From Pedobacter sp. (GTDB lineage: Bacteria > Bacteroidota > Bacteroidia > Sphingobacteriales > Sphingobacteriaceae): a stretch of 12,189 bases of DNA. Below, one piece after another: positions 1 to 6,174 of the stretch (position 1 is the first letter of the stretch; the number at the start of each line of letters is the position of its first letter). The stretch is from the NCBI GenBank assembly GCA_004295885.1, contig SEDG01000055.1, forward strand, positions 1 through 12,189, written 5' to 3'. Made by a program: the position numbers and the translations under genes. The notes under the pieces were generated by a model, which searched no databases, had not been told where the DNA came from, and saw nothing but the letters and a program-made list of their open reading frames with translations.

Positions 1-44
1 AGAGGTGTGGTAGCATTGTTATCTAAGTAAATCGGAAGTTCCAT
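1..44 (-). CDS. iscS: Cysteine desulfurase (NifS/IscS family), N-terminal fragment
   Basis: Read leftwards from the ATG at 44-42, the strand encodes MELPIYLDNNATTP before the window ends. This is the hallmark N-terminus of class V aminotransferase-fold cysteine desulfurases (consensus P-I-Y-L-D-N-N-A-T-T-P). These PLP enzymes remove sulfur from cysteine as a persulfide for Fe-S cluster and tRNA thiolation pathways in the cytosol. Only 14 codons are visible, so the active-site lysine and cysteine cannot be checked, and IscS, NifS and SufS-like subtypes cannot be separated firmly; the YLDNNATTP form favours IscS/NifS over SufS. The gene diverges from the methylmalonyl-CoA epimerase gene and has a good promoter immediately upstream. 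Confidence 0.85.
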   Translation of the reverse strand, partial: MELPIYLDNNATTP

Positions 45-70
45 TATATATTTTTGTTCTTATTAATACA

Positions 71-98
71 CAAAGATACAAAAAAAGTTTCCTAACAA
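71..98 (-). promoter_or_regulatory. Bacteroidota-type promoter of the cysteine desulfurase gene
   Basis: On the minus strand TATCTTTG (78-71) matches the -7 consensus TAnnTTTG exactly. TTG (98-96) lies 17 bases upstream, as expected for the -33 element. The predicted start of transcription is near 64, giving a 5' UTR of roughly 20 bases before the ATG at 44. No equally good match was found for mce on the other strand of this divergent gap. Confidence 0.65.
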
Positions 99-165
99 TA
101 ATAGATTATAGCTATGAACCTATAGTTAAAACTTGCATTTTTACATTCACATAACCGTAGCTGCC

Positions 166-573
166 ATGAATAAGATTGAACATATCGGCATTGCCGTAAA
201 AAACCTGACTAGTTCGATAGATATTTATCAACGTTTGTTGAATACCGATTGTTATAAAACTGAGCTAGTTGCATCAGAATACGTGAATACTGCCTTTTTA
301 AAACCTGGAGAAAACAAGGTAGAGTTGTTGGAAGCAACATCACCGGAAAGCCCCATTGCTAAGTTTTTAGAAAAAAAAGGAGAGGGCATTCATCACATTG
401 CTTTTTTGGTGGATGATATCCTGGAAGAAATGGAAAGGCTTAGAAAAGAAGGATTTACCTTACTAAATGATGCGCCTAAAAAGGGAGCAGATAACAAAAT
501 GGTTTGTTTTGTACATCCTAAAGAAACCAATGGGGTTTTAATAGAGCTTTGCCAGGAAATTAAGTGGGTATAG
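166..573 (+). CDS. mce: Methylmalonyl-CoA epimerase
   Basis: This 135-aa protein of the vicinal-oxygen-chelate (glyoxalase) fold interconverts (R)- and (S)-methylmalonyl-CoA, linking propionate and odd-chain/branched amino acid breakdown to succinyl-CoA through B12-dependent mutase. Two VOC half-repeats are visible: residues 4-57, starting IEHIGIAVKNL, and 75-131, starting IHHIAFLVDD. Likely metal ligands are His6, His77 and Glu127; Glu53 lies in VELLEAT near the position of the fourth ligand. The linker SPESPIAKFLEKKGEG is typical of this subfamily. Length is normal. The ATG at 166 is chosen because it gives the usual MxKIEHIGIAV start; the frame is open upstream to a TTG at 133, but those 11 residues match nothing in the family. 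No mutase genes lie in the window. Confidence 0.93.
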   Translation: MNKIEHIGIAVKNLTSSIDIYQRLLNTDCYKTELVASEYVNTAFLKPGENKVELLEATSPESPIAKFLEKKGEGIHHIAFLVDDILEEMERLRKEGFTLLNDAPKKGADNKMVCFVHPKETNGVLIELCQEIKWV

Positions 574-663
574 TTGGTTCATTGGTTCATTTTTTCATTG
601 GTAGCGTGTGGAAATAGTATGGATTTGATGTTTTGAACTAATGACACTAATGAACTGATGAAC
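574..663 (+). repeat. Degenerate tandem/inverted repeat after mce
   Basis: Directly after the mce stop the sequence repeats TTGGTTCA / TTGGTTCATT / TTTTTCATTGG. About 60 bases later, before the next gene, a run of the complementary type appears (ACTAATGA, ACTAATGAAC, TGATGAAC). Bases 577-591 and 649-663 form an imperfect inverted repeat (13 of 15 positions pair), so the spacer could fold as a long hairpin. There is no T-run, so it is not a classic terminator. It resembles the low-complexity spacers at 973-1030 and 3431-3495. Confidence 0.55.
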
Positions 664-677
664 AATAAATTACAGAA

Positions 678-965
678 ATGACTGATACGACCTCTTTACT
701 TAAATTAATTTCCAAACACTTCGATGTTCCTGAAAACATTAGCGAAGCCCATTTACGTGAAGTATTAATTAAAACATTTGAATATTTGGTGGAAGATGAT
801 TTCCCTAAATTACTACAGGTTTTATATCGTGCGGATGTAGACCAATATAAACTAAAAGATTTATTAGAAAACACTGAGGGTAAAAGTACAGCAGAAATTA
901 TAGCTGATGCTTATATAGAAAGGCAAAAAGCCAAGGTAGAAACTTGGAAGAAGTATAGTAGTTGA
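678..965 (+). CDS. Small helical protein of unknown function
   Basis: This 95-aa, acidic, probably all-helical cytosolic protein has no signal peptide or membrane segment. Visible features are an N-terminal MTDTTSLLKLISKHFDVP, a central FEYLVEDDFPKLLQVLYRADVD, and a C-terminal charged helix AEIIADAYIERQKAKVETW. I recognise no named domain. It lies about 100 bases after mce in the same direction and could be co-transcribed. Codon use looks like that of mce, which supports a real chromosomal gene. The ATG at 678 is the natural start. I infer a conserved lineage-specific protein and can offer no function. Confidence 0.7.
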   Translation: MTDTTSLLKLISKHFDVPENISEAHLREVLIKTFEYLVEDDFPKLLQVLYRADVDQYKLKDLLENTEGKSTAEIIADAYIERQKAKVETWKKYSS

Positions 966-972
966 GACGTGA

Positions 973-1030
973 GAAGTCCGGAAGTCCGATGTCCGATGTC
1001 CGAAGTCGGTTGTTGGAAGTTCGATGTCAG
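973..1030 (+). repeat. Short tandem repeat GAAGTCCG/ATGTCCG
   Basis: The spacer holds back-to-back variants of a 7-8 base unit: GAAGTCCG (973-980), GAAGTCCG (981-988), ATGTCCG (989-995), ATGTCCGAAGTCGG (996-1009), then a looser GGAAGTTCGATGTC. The unit is more G+C-rich than the surroundings. It starts within a few bases of a stop codon, as the other such spacers in this window do. Any open frame through it is a by-product of the repeat. Confidence 0.7.
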
Positions 1031-1113
1031 AATAATGAGGGTTTAGGGATTCATTTATTGATTAAAACTGTAACAAACCTTAACGAATTTTATCTATTCC
1101 CTAAAACTGAGCT

Positions 1114-1740
1114 ATGCAACAAATTATACCTTATCCCAACGTTTCAGAAGCCATATCATCATTAGACAATGGTGGTAGGTTTTATAACCTTTTTACAAAA
1201 GCAGCCGATGGCGAAATTAACGTAGCCGAGTTAGCTAAGGTAGCAGGGTTATTTAACGAGAAGCAAAAATTGATTTTATTTTTAGAGCTTTCTTTGTCCC
1301 AGTTAACTAAGGAAGATCAAATTGAAGTTATTTCTAGGTTGGATGATCAATTAAGAAAGGATTTCTTGAAGTACAAAGCTTTGGAATTAATGGCTTCAGA
1401 GGCTGAGGGGCGTGGTGTGTTATCGGCCAATGCCATCATTACTGGAGTGCCAATAATAAAGGATTCGAAATCAGAATTTAAGGGGATCATTCTCATTCCC
1501 ATCTCTACTGGAAAGGTAACCACATTTATCCCCATACCCATTATTGATCAATATGATATTTATGAAATAAAGGATGATCATTCTTCTGAAACCTTTTTGA
1601 TTGCCCATTACCATGGTAAAGATAAATTACCCTTAGCACAAATAAAGGTAGCTGGGGTCCTCAAAAAATTAGAGGTAGAAAAAGATGGGGTAAAAAGTTT
1701 TAGGAAATTTTTGGAAATCAATTATTACCAATTGCCATAA
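1114..1740 (+). CDS. Conserved-looking protein of unknown function, 208 aa
   Basis: A soluble protein with no signal peptide or convincing membrane span. The first ~95 residues are helical (AELAKVAGLFNEKQKLILFLELSLSQLTKEDQIE). The second half is richer in short hydrophobic strands (FKGIILIPISTGKVTTFIPI, then IDQYDIYEIKDD). The C-terminus ends FRKFLEINYYQLP. The SEFKGIILIPISTGKVTTFIP stretch might suggest a strand-turn-strand core, but I do not recognise a family. The start at 1114 (MQQIIPYPN) follows an A+T-rich gap and has no Shine-Dalgarno sequence, as usual in this phylum. It converges on the amidase gene with only 25 bases between stop codons and no hairpin terminator. Confidence 0.75.
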   Translation: MQQIIPYPNVSEAISSLDNGGRFYNLFTKAADGEINVAELAKVAGLFNEKQKLILFLELSLSQLTKEDQIEVISRLDDQLRKDFLKYKALELMASEAEGRGVLSANAIITGVPIIKDSKSEFKGIILIPISTGKVTTFIPIPIIDQYDIYEIKDDHSSETFLIAHYHGKDKLPLAQIKVAGVLKKLEVEKDGVKSFRKFLEINYYQLP

Positions 1741-1765
1741 GTTTTGCCTCTTCTCAATTATTGGG

Positions 1766-3385
1766 TTACACGCCTGATGAAAAATTAGAATTCTTAATAA
1801 ATTTCGGCGCTGCCCTGTGCTTAGTTGCCTGTTCATAAGCATAAGCAATACCCAAGATCACGGGTTCTTGGTAGGCACTGGCAAAGATGGATAAACCTAC
1901 TGGAAGCTCGTAGATTCTCCCCATCGGAACGGTAATGTGAGGGAAACCTGCCATGGCAGCTGGTGATGCAAAATAGAAACCACCTCCCGAATCACCATTA
2001 AAAAGATCAATTAGTGATGGAATACCATAACTGGTGCCTGCAATAGCATCCAATTGGTTCTTCTCTATGATATCGCTGATGATTTTTTTAGCCGAATTAA
2101 CCTTTGCTAGCGATTCCTTATAGGCTGCGCTATTCAAATCAGGAGCTTTATCGCTAGCTTCTAGGTTTTCCTGCTTAAAGTAAGGCATAGCCGTACTTTC
2201 GTTTGCTTTATTAAAAGCAATAACCTCACTCAAAGTTTTTACTTTAGCATTAGCTGTTGCTAAATAAGCATTTAAGCCTGCTTTAAATTCGGGCTGTAAA
2301 ACGCTAGCATTAATATTGCGCATTTCTTTTTGCAGTTCTATCTCTATAACCTCGGCACCAAGCTCCTTAAATTTCTCGATAGCTGCTTTGTATAAACCAA
2401 CCACACCTTCGTGACCATTTAAAAACGATTTCTCAAATCCAATCTTCTTTCCTTTAAGTGCGTCTGCTTTTAAAAATTGGGTATAATCGGGATAGGTTTT
2501 ACCTTCACTTGTTTTAGTAATCTCATCTGCTGTATCAATTCCTGTTAAGGCACCTAATAAAATTGCAGCATCTGTTACACTTCTAGTCATTGGTCCGGCT
2601 GTATCTTGCGTGAAAGAGATAGGAATAATACCGCTTCTACTTAATAGACCTACTGTTGGTTTCAGGCCTACAACTCCATTGAAACTCGATGGAGCAATAA
2701 TAGAACCGTTGGTTTCTGTGCCAATGGCAACAGCACATAGATTAGCCGATACTGCAGAGCCCGAGCCAGAACTAGAACCACTCGGACTTCTATCTAAAAT
2801 ATAAGGATTTTTGGTTTGTCCACCTCTGCTGCTCCAACCACTACAAGGCCTGTTAGACCTAAAGTTTGCCCATTCGCTCAAATTGGTTTTTCCTAAAATC
2901 ACAGCTCCGGCAGCACGTAATTGTTTAATGATAAATGCATCCGCCGATGCGATATTGCCAACTAAAGCTAGCGAACCAGCGGTTGTTTGCATTTTATCTC
3001 CTGTATTTATATTGTCCTTAATTAAAACAGGAATGCCGTGCATAGGTCCACGCACTTTCCCGGCTTTTCTTTCGGCATCCATTTCACTTGCGATAGCTAA
3101 TGCATCGGGGTTTAATTCAATCACCGCATTTAATTTCGGACCAGCTTTATCAATTGCCTCGATCCTTTTTAAATATATTTTACTAAGGGATTTAGCGCTT
3201 TGTTTGCCAGACTGCATCATTTCCTGCAGTTGTGTAACCGTAACTTCGTTTAAGTTGAAGTTGTCTGCAAAACTGCTTTCGTTTGAAACAATAGGTTCAG
3301 TCGTTAACGCATTTGCTGTACCAATGCCAATTGTAGAGATTACACCGGCGGCTGCACCATTTTTGATAAAGTTTCTTCTATTCAT
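1766..3385 (-). CDS. Exported amidase of the amidase-signature family
   Basis: A 539-aa protein of the amidase-signature (AS) family, which hydrolyses carboxamides and includes GatA, FAAH and peptide amidases. The AS triad is visible: Lys123 in GIPVLIKDN, cis-Ser204 in SPSGSSSGSGSA, and nucleophile Ser228 in GTETNGSIIAP; the spacing of the two serines (24) equals that of FAAH. The N-terminus NRRNFIK followed by a small hydrophobic stretch ending TANA reads as a twin-arginine signal (about 1-26), so the enzyme is probably exported folded to the periplasm. That and the absence of gatB/gatC nearby argue against it being GatA of the tRNA-dependent amidotransferase. Length and the C-terminal GFPHITVPMG motif are normal for secreted amidases. 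The natural substrate cannot be told from sequence. It stands alone on the minus strand. Confidence 0.9.
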   Translation of the reverse strand: MNRRNFIKNGAAAGVISTIGIGTANALTTEPIVSNESSFADNFNLNEVTVTQLQEMMQSGKQSAKSLSKIYLKRIEAIDKAGPKLNAVIELNPDALAIASEMDAERKAGKVRGPMHGIPVLIKDNINTGDKMQTTAGSLALVGNIASADAFIIKQLRAAGAVILGKTNLSEWANFRSNRPCSGWSSRGGQTKNPYILDRSPSGSSSGSGSAVSANLCAVAIGTETNGSIIAPSSFNGVVGLKPTVGLLSRSGIIPISFTQDTAGPMTRSVTDAAILLGALTGIDTADEITKTSEGKTYPDYTQFLKADALKGKKIGFEKSFLNGHEGVVGLYKAAIEKFKELGAEVIEIELQKEMRNINASVLQPEFKAGLNAYLATANAKVKTLSEVIAFNKANESTAMPYFKQENLEASDKAPDLNSAAYKESLAKVNSAKKIISDIIEKNQLDAIAGTSYGIPSLIDLFNGDSGGGFYFASPAAMAGFPHITVPMGRIYELPVGLSIFASAYQEPVILGIAYAYEQATKHRAAPKFIKNSNFSSGV

Positions 3386-3430
3386 TTGTAAGGATGATTG
3401 AAAAATAAATATAGGGAGAAAAGTCGGGAA

Positions 3431-3495
3431 AGAAGAGTTGAGTTGTGGAGGCGTTGAGTTGGTTAGTTGTTGAGTTGTGGAGTTGGTAAAGTTGG
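3431..3495. repeat. Degenerate GTTGAGTTGTGGAG tandem repeat upstream of the amidase
   Basis: Variants of GTTGAGTTG(TGGAG) recur four to five times between the amidase start and the terminator of the next gene: GAGTTGAGTTGTGGAG, GCGTTGAGTTGG, TTAGTTG, TTGAGTTGTGGAG, TTGG. A related GTTGAGTTGTTAAGG occurs again near 4939. It occupies the region where the amidase promoter would be expected. Confidence 0.6.
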
Positions 3496-3501
3496 GTACC
3501 T

Positions 3502-3543
3502 AAAAAACATAAGCCCTTGAACTATTCTCCAGGGCTTATGTTT
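3502..3543 (-). terminator. Rho-independent terminator of the 189-aa protein gene
   Basis: A perfect 13-bp stem (AAACATAAGCCCT, 3505-3517, with its complement at 3531-3543) encloses a 13-base loop. On the minus strand it begins six bases after the stop codon of the gene ending at 3549 and finishes in a T-run (complement of A at 3502-3507). Because the stem ends in A/T on both sides it could also act weakly on the plus strand. Confidence 0.85.
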
Positions 3544-3548
3544 CGGTT

Positions 3549-4118
3549 TTAGATCACTACTGTTTTAGTAGTGGTGTTGCCAGGCATATCTGTTGCCTCT
3601 GCAACGATTTTTGTGCCAGCTAAATTGTCATTTGCGAGGGTTGTCTGGTAAAACCAGTCTACGCTGTTTGCAGCCAAAATAGCCAAACCACTTTCAATTA
3701 AGGTGTCGCTGGCATCGTAAATGGAGACTTTTACTGCCATGACTCTAAAATTGTCTATGACTCTTGCCCTAATTTTGTCACCAATTTGACCGAGGTAGTT
3801 GTCGGTATCAATTAACCTGATTTCTGGCGCCTTGCAAAAATCTGCTAGTGCCAAGTTATAGGCTGATGTGCCAGGCTTGGCAAACTTTTGGTAAAATGCC
3901 AACAAATCTGGGTCGCCGACGATACCTCTTGCGTAAATTACCGCCTCCTTGAATTTGTACTTTACCTCTTCCTGTTTATTGGTGTAAACTGGATTTTTTA
4001 CTTTTCTCTTTAATCTAGAGATTACCGTTTGGTTACTCCCAAAGTTTTTAAATACTACTAGGTTACCCACTCGTCCACGAGCGCCAAACATTACTTCATT
4101 GTTTTCAGACTTAGCCAT
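3549..4118 (-). CDS. Orphan protein with C-terminal Ig-like strands, unknown function
   Basis: This 189-aa protein has no signal peptide. The N-terminal part (MFGARGRVGNLVVFKNFGSN, about residues 9-28) has the look of Bacteroidota proteins in which a G-x-V-G-N-(L/V)-V segment precedes a basic stretch (SRLKRKVKNP, 34-43). A middle helical part (about 47-95) includes EEVKYKFKEAVIYARGI. The C-terminal third (about 110-189) is strand-rich with VKVSIYDASDTLIESGLA and a W-F-Y segment, resembling an immunoglobulin-like domain, and it ends in Thr/Val-rich strands. Such genes are often multi-copy in Bacteroidota, with DUF6266 a possible relative, but this is from memory and uncertain. It is monocistronic with its own terminator, next to the repeat-rich zone. 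Confidence 0.75.
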   Translation of the reverse strand: MAKSENNEVMFGARGRVGNLVVFKNFGSNQTVISRLKRKVKNPVYTNKQEEVKYKFKEAVIYARGIVGDPDLLAFYQKFAKPGTSAYNLALADFCKAPEIRLIDTDNYLGQIGDKIRARVIDNFRVMAVKVSIYDASDTLIESGLAILAANSVDWFYQTTLANDNLAGTKIVAEATDMPGNTTTKTVVI

Positions 4119-4224
4119 GTTTTCTAATTTTTAAATTGTTAAATAATTAATTTATTTACATCTGTTTTTTGTACCGGTAGCTGATGTATGGTGTAAAGGT
4201 GAGGCTTGTAAAAATGATGGAATT

Positions 4225-4282
4225 CGTTTTTGGCGTTTTTGGCGCATTTATACGCATTTGTACGTTTTTGGCGTATTTTTGA
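4225..4282. repeat. Six-unit 9-11 base tandem repeat (CGTTTTTGG type)
   Basis: Six consecutive units start with CG and are followed by a T-rich stretch: CGTTTTTGG (4225), CGTTTTTGG (4234), CGCATTTATA (4243), CGCATTTGTA (4253), CGTTTTTGG (4263), CGTATTTTTGA (4272). The period is close to one DNA helical turn. It lies about 110 bases upstream of the start of the minus-strand 189-aa gene, so it could affect that promoter. No protein-coding reading of it is convincing. Confidence 0.7.
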
Positions 4283-4309
4283 TGTTGTTGCGTTATTCTT
4301 TTCTTGAAC

Positions 4310-4620
4310 TATGCTGTCCCCCTCTTGAGAGTTTACTCCGATTAATCGGAGGGGTAAGGGGGAGGTTTTGTATATAAAACTTACCCAACGTAAAGGCTTG
4401 CCTCGGCTCTTGACAGCCGAAGGGGTCAAGTCCTTTTTGCTTGAACCAAAAGGACCAAAAGTTCAAGGCTGTGAATGCCATGTCGGAATAATACGTCAAT
4501 TGTTTTGAGCCGCAAGCTGAGCCGTTCAGCTGAAAAAGCCTCAAGTTTTTCGGTTGTAGTAGTTTTGTTTTTGCCCTCAAGATTGCTTCGCAATTCTCCA
4601 CCTTGCTGATATTAAGCTAG
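4310..4620. repeat. Structured intergenic cassette with several inverted repeats, no credible gene
   Basis: The segment holds a perfect 16-bp palindrome CTCCGATTAATCGGAG (4336-4351) flanked by C-rich and G-rich runs. Further inverted repeats are TCGGCT/AGCCGA (4403-4408 with 4415-4420) and GTCCTTTT/AAAAGGAC (4430-4437 with 4448-4455), with CTTGAA/TTCAAG overlapping. Minus-strand frames through it are open for about 100 codons, but they read directly through the palindromes and have low-complexity, non-protein-like composition. From memory, similar CTTTTTGCTTGAACC and TGACCCCTTCGGCTGTC blocks recur between genes in Pedobacter-type genomes, so I infer a dispersed non-coding repeat. Its possible mobility is unknown. 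Confidence 0.5.
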
Positions 4621-4812
4621 AGAGAGGTTAACTCTTTAAACAATTAACTATTCTTCCTTCCCTTGCATTCAAGGCCGTCCTCGTACTTAGGGAAGTTAGT
4701 CGTGTTATGAAGGGTTGCAAACTCCCAAATCCCTCAGCTCTCATACCGTCATATCGAACGGAGCCCACCTGTCCCGACTTCTTCGGGAGCGAGGAGATAT
4801 CTATGAGTTAAT
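4621..4812. other. Non-coding stretch with a small hairpin
   Basis: No gene is supported here. Within it, TCCCGA/TCGGGA (4772-4777 with 4783-4788) forms a short G+C-rich hairpin in a context (GTCATATCGAACGGAG... GAGGAGATAT) that looks like the dispersed intergenic repeats common in this phylum. That identification is from memory and is not proven by the window. Confidence 0.4.
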
Positions 4813-4815
4813 AGC

Positions 4816-4932
4816 CGCTTTCACCGTCGGTATAGGCTCGGTATACCGTCGGTTCACCGTCGAAATGGGCTTTTCGACGGTGAACCGACATCCAATTGAC
4901 GGTGAAGCGACGGTGAAATGATGGTTTTTTTT
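4816..4932 (+). repeat. Nested inverted repeat built from CACCGTCG units, followed by T8
   Basis: The core is a perfect 18-bp stem (GTCGGTTCACCGTCGAAA, 4848-4865, with 4872-4889) around a 6-base loop. Outside it, TTTCACCGTCG at about 4819-4829 can pair with GACGGTGAA copies at about 4899-4907 and 4910-4918, so the whole ~100 bases can fold as one long, branched hairpin. A run of eight T (4925-4932) follows, so on the plus strand it has the shape of a large intrinsic terminator, although no gene runs into it from the left. The plus-strand frame open through it is a repeat by-product. Confidence 0.65.
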
Positions 4933-5121
4933 GAAATTGTTGAGTTGTTAAGGGGTTAATTTGATGAGTTGTGAACCGACAAGGCTTAACGAAAACCCTA
5001 ACTCATTGCCAATTTCGTAATTTGCTAAGAACCACTATTATGAAATTCATAATTGGGCTTCTTCGACGATTTTCAATCTGCTAAAAATGCACCACCGTGC
5101 GCTAAATGCTTGATATGTAAT

Positions 5122-5129
5122 TAACTTTG
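5122..5129 (+). promoter_or_regulatory. Candidate -7 element of the 66-aa gene
   Basis: TAACTTTG is an exact match to the Bacteroidota -7 consensus TAnnTTTG and lies 38 bases before the ATG at 5168. No convincing TTG -33 element is at the expected distance; the nearest TTG (5110-5112) is too close. The call therefore rests on the -7 element and position. Confidence 0.4.
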
Positions 5130-5167
5130 TGTTGTTATACCTAACATTTACCAAATGAGAAACAACA

Positions 5168-5368
5168 ATGGAGACTTTAAAAAGATTGATATTTTACACT
5201 GCCGACTTAAAGGCAATAACTGGAAAGGGAGATAGAACCTGCCAAAATATAATGGCGCAAATGCGTGACTTTTTTGAATTGAAAAAATGGCAACAACCTA
5301 CGGTTTACCAAGCCAGTGATTTTTTGGGCATACCCTTAGAGCAACTGGTGAGTTTTATTAAGGTTTGA
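5168..5368 (+). CDS. Small putative DNA-binding protein, 66 aa
   Basis: This 66-aa protein starts METLKRLIFYTADLKAITG. It has a compact layout: a strand/helix leading into ITGKGDRTCQNIMAQMRDFF (about 17-36), a basic turn ELKKWQQ, then TVYQASDFLGIPLEQLVSFI (about 45-64). I recall similar short Bacteroidota proteins (pattern ITGK-x-x-R-x-x-x...K-K-x-Q-x-x-T-V-x-E...FLGI). The two helical halves suggest a small helix-turn-helix fold, but this is inference. What supports a real gene is the partial second copy at 6039-6153, which preserves the C-terminal 29 residues with mostly conservative changes. It converges on the XRE regulator gene with 31 bases between stops. Function unknown. Confidence 0.7.
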   Translation: METLKRLIFYTADLKAITGKGDRTCQNIMAQMRDFFELKKWQQPTVYQASDFLGIPLEQLVSFIKV

Positions 5369-5399
5369 GCATGAATTATTATTAGTGGTACTAAGGAAT

Positions 5400-5777
5400 T
5401 TATTTTCCTTTTAGCATTTCTATTTTTTCTCTTTCGCTAGCTAATAAACGCTCGTATAGTTCTACAACTTTGTCTATGGGGTTAAATGTGCAATGCTGAC
5501 GGAAATCTCCAGTACTGTTGTCATTAAAGTTATTGAAATAATTGAATATTGATTCTTCTGTGAATCCTTTAATGGCATCTGCAGTAACACCCAAAACAGT
5601 AGCAATTTTATCTAAAGTAGAATCTTCAATTTCTTCGCTTTGCTCTAGCTTACTTATGGCTTGTTGGCTGATGCCCAATTCTGTAGCAAGGTATTCTTGT
5701 TTCATACCACGCAGTTCACGTATGCGACTAACTTTTCTGCCGATATGCAAGCGATTGGCTTTTTCTGAAGTTTCCAT
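5400..5777 (-). CDS. XRE-family helix-turn-helix transcriptional regulator
   Basis: A 125-aa regulator. The HTH_3/XRE domain covers about residues 12-68, with the DNA-reading helix-turn-helix at 27-46 (QEYLATELGISQQAISKLEQ), followed by SEEIEDSTLDKIATVLGVTADAIKGF. A short linker with FNYFNNFNDNS leads to a charged C-terminal helix NPIDKVVELYERLLASEREKIEMLK (about 98-123), probably for dimerisation. This arrangement is common in Bacteroidota and is seen both as chromosomal regulators and near mobile elements. The frame extends two codons further to a TTG at 5783, but the ATG at 5777 (METSEKANRL) is the more likely start. The target is unknown. A 16-bp palindrome at 6175-6190 and an 11-bp inverted repeat upstream of its own gene (5806-5816 with 5860-5870) are possible sites. 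Confidence 0.9.
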   Translation of the reverse strand: METSEKANRLHIGRKVSRIRELRGMKQEYLATELGISQQAISKLEQSEEIEDSTLDKIATVLGVTADAIKGFTEESIFNYFNNFNDNSTGDFRQHCTFNPIDKVVELYERLLASEREKIEMLKGK

Positions 5778-6038
5778 TTTCAAATATATTTATTTTTTCG
5801 AGAGCTAATTATTAATGCTTGCACAACAAACATTGCAATAGCACTTTTTTGTCTATTTTATTAATAATTAAAGATAATAAAAAGGGACTTGTTAGAGGTG
5901 ATTTTTTAATAAAAAATAAGGTTTTGAAGATAGAAAGTCGGGAGGAGAAAATTATTTAACTGAGAGTAAAGTTAGGATAAGCTACGATAAGAGCACAAGA
6001 CTTGAAAACGACTTGCCAGTTATTATTTTCATATAACA
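5778..6038. other. A+T-rich spacer upstream of the XRE gene
   Basis: No gene is seen. It holds an 11-bp inverted repeat, TAATTATTAAT (5806-5816) and its complement at 5860-5870, 43 bases apart. This could be an operator pair for the XRE protein, but in such A+T-rich DNA it may be chance. Confidence 0.3.
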
Positions 6039-6153
6039 ATGGAGACTTAATAAGATTAATAAATTGAAAAAATGGCCATAACCCAATGTTTACCAAGCGA
6101 GCGCTTTTCTGAGCGTACCAATAGAACAACTATTGAGCTTTATTAGGATTTGA
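6039..6153 (+). pseudogene. Internally deleted, decayed copy of the 66-aa gene
   Basis: The stretch begins AACAATGGAGACTT like the gene at 5168, but the fourth codon is TAA and about 86 bases are missing from the middle. After the deletion the reading KLKKWP*PNVYQASAFLS continues to VPIEQLLSFIRI and a stop, against LKKWQQPTVYQASDFLGIPLEQLVSFIKV in the intact copy. The mostly conservative substitutions (IPLEQLVSFIKV to VPIEQLLSFIRI) suggest the copies diverged as functional proteins before this one decayed. The two copies are direct repeats on either side of the XRE gene. Confidence 0.8.
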
Positions 6154-6174
6154 GAGCAGAACCAATAATTGAAT

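Noticed and set aside
962..1165. Plus-strand open frame of 67 codons
   Set aside because: It starts inside the GAAGTCCG/ATGTCCG tandem repeat, overlaps the starts and ends of better genes and has repeat-derived composition.
1766..3385. GatA subunit of the tRNA-dependent amidotransferase
   Set aside because: The twin-arginine-type signal peptide, the ~540-aa length and the absence of gatB/gatC fit an exported amidase better.
2811..3401. Long plus-strand open frame of 196 codons
   Set aside because: It lies entirely opposite the well-supported amidase gene; it is an antisense shadow.
4139..4601. Two overlapping minus-strand open frames of about 96 and 102 codons
   Set aside because: Both run through palindromes and inverted repeats of the intergenic cassette, have non-protein-like composition and overlap each other in different frames.
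4715..4921. Plus-strand open frame of 68 codons
   Set aside because: Its second half is the CACCGTCG hairpin and its first half a probable dispersed repeat; no protein features.
4225..4930. Possible CRISPR array
   Set aside because: Repeat units are 9-11 bases without unique spacers, or form nested hairpins; there is no constant 25-40 base repeat and no cas gene.
5781..5788. TATATTTG on the minus strand as the XRE promoter
   Set aside because: It matches the -7 consensus but lies only three bases before the ATG and has no -33 element at the right distance; possible only if the mRNA is leaderless.
5542..5808. Plus-strand open frame of 88 codons
   Set aside because: Antisense to the XRE regulator, whose helix-turn-helix is unmistakable on the other strand.
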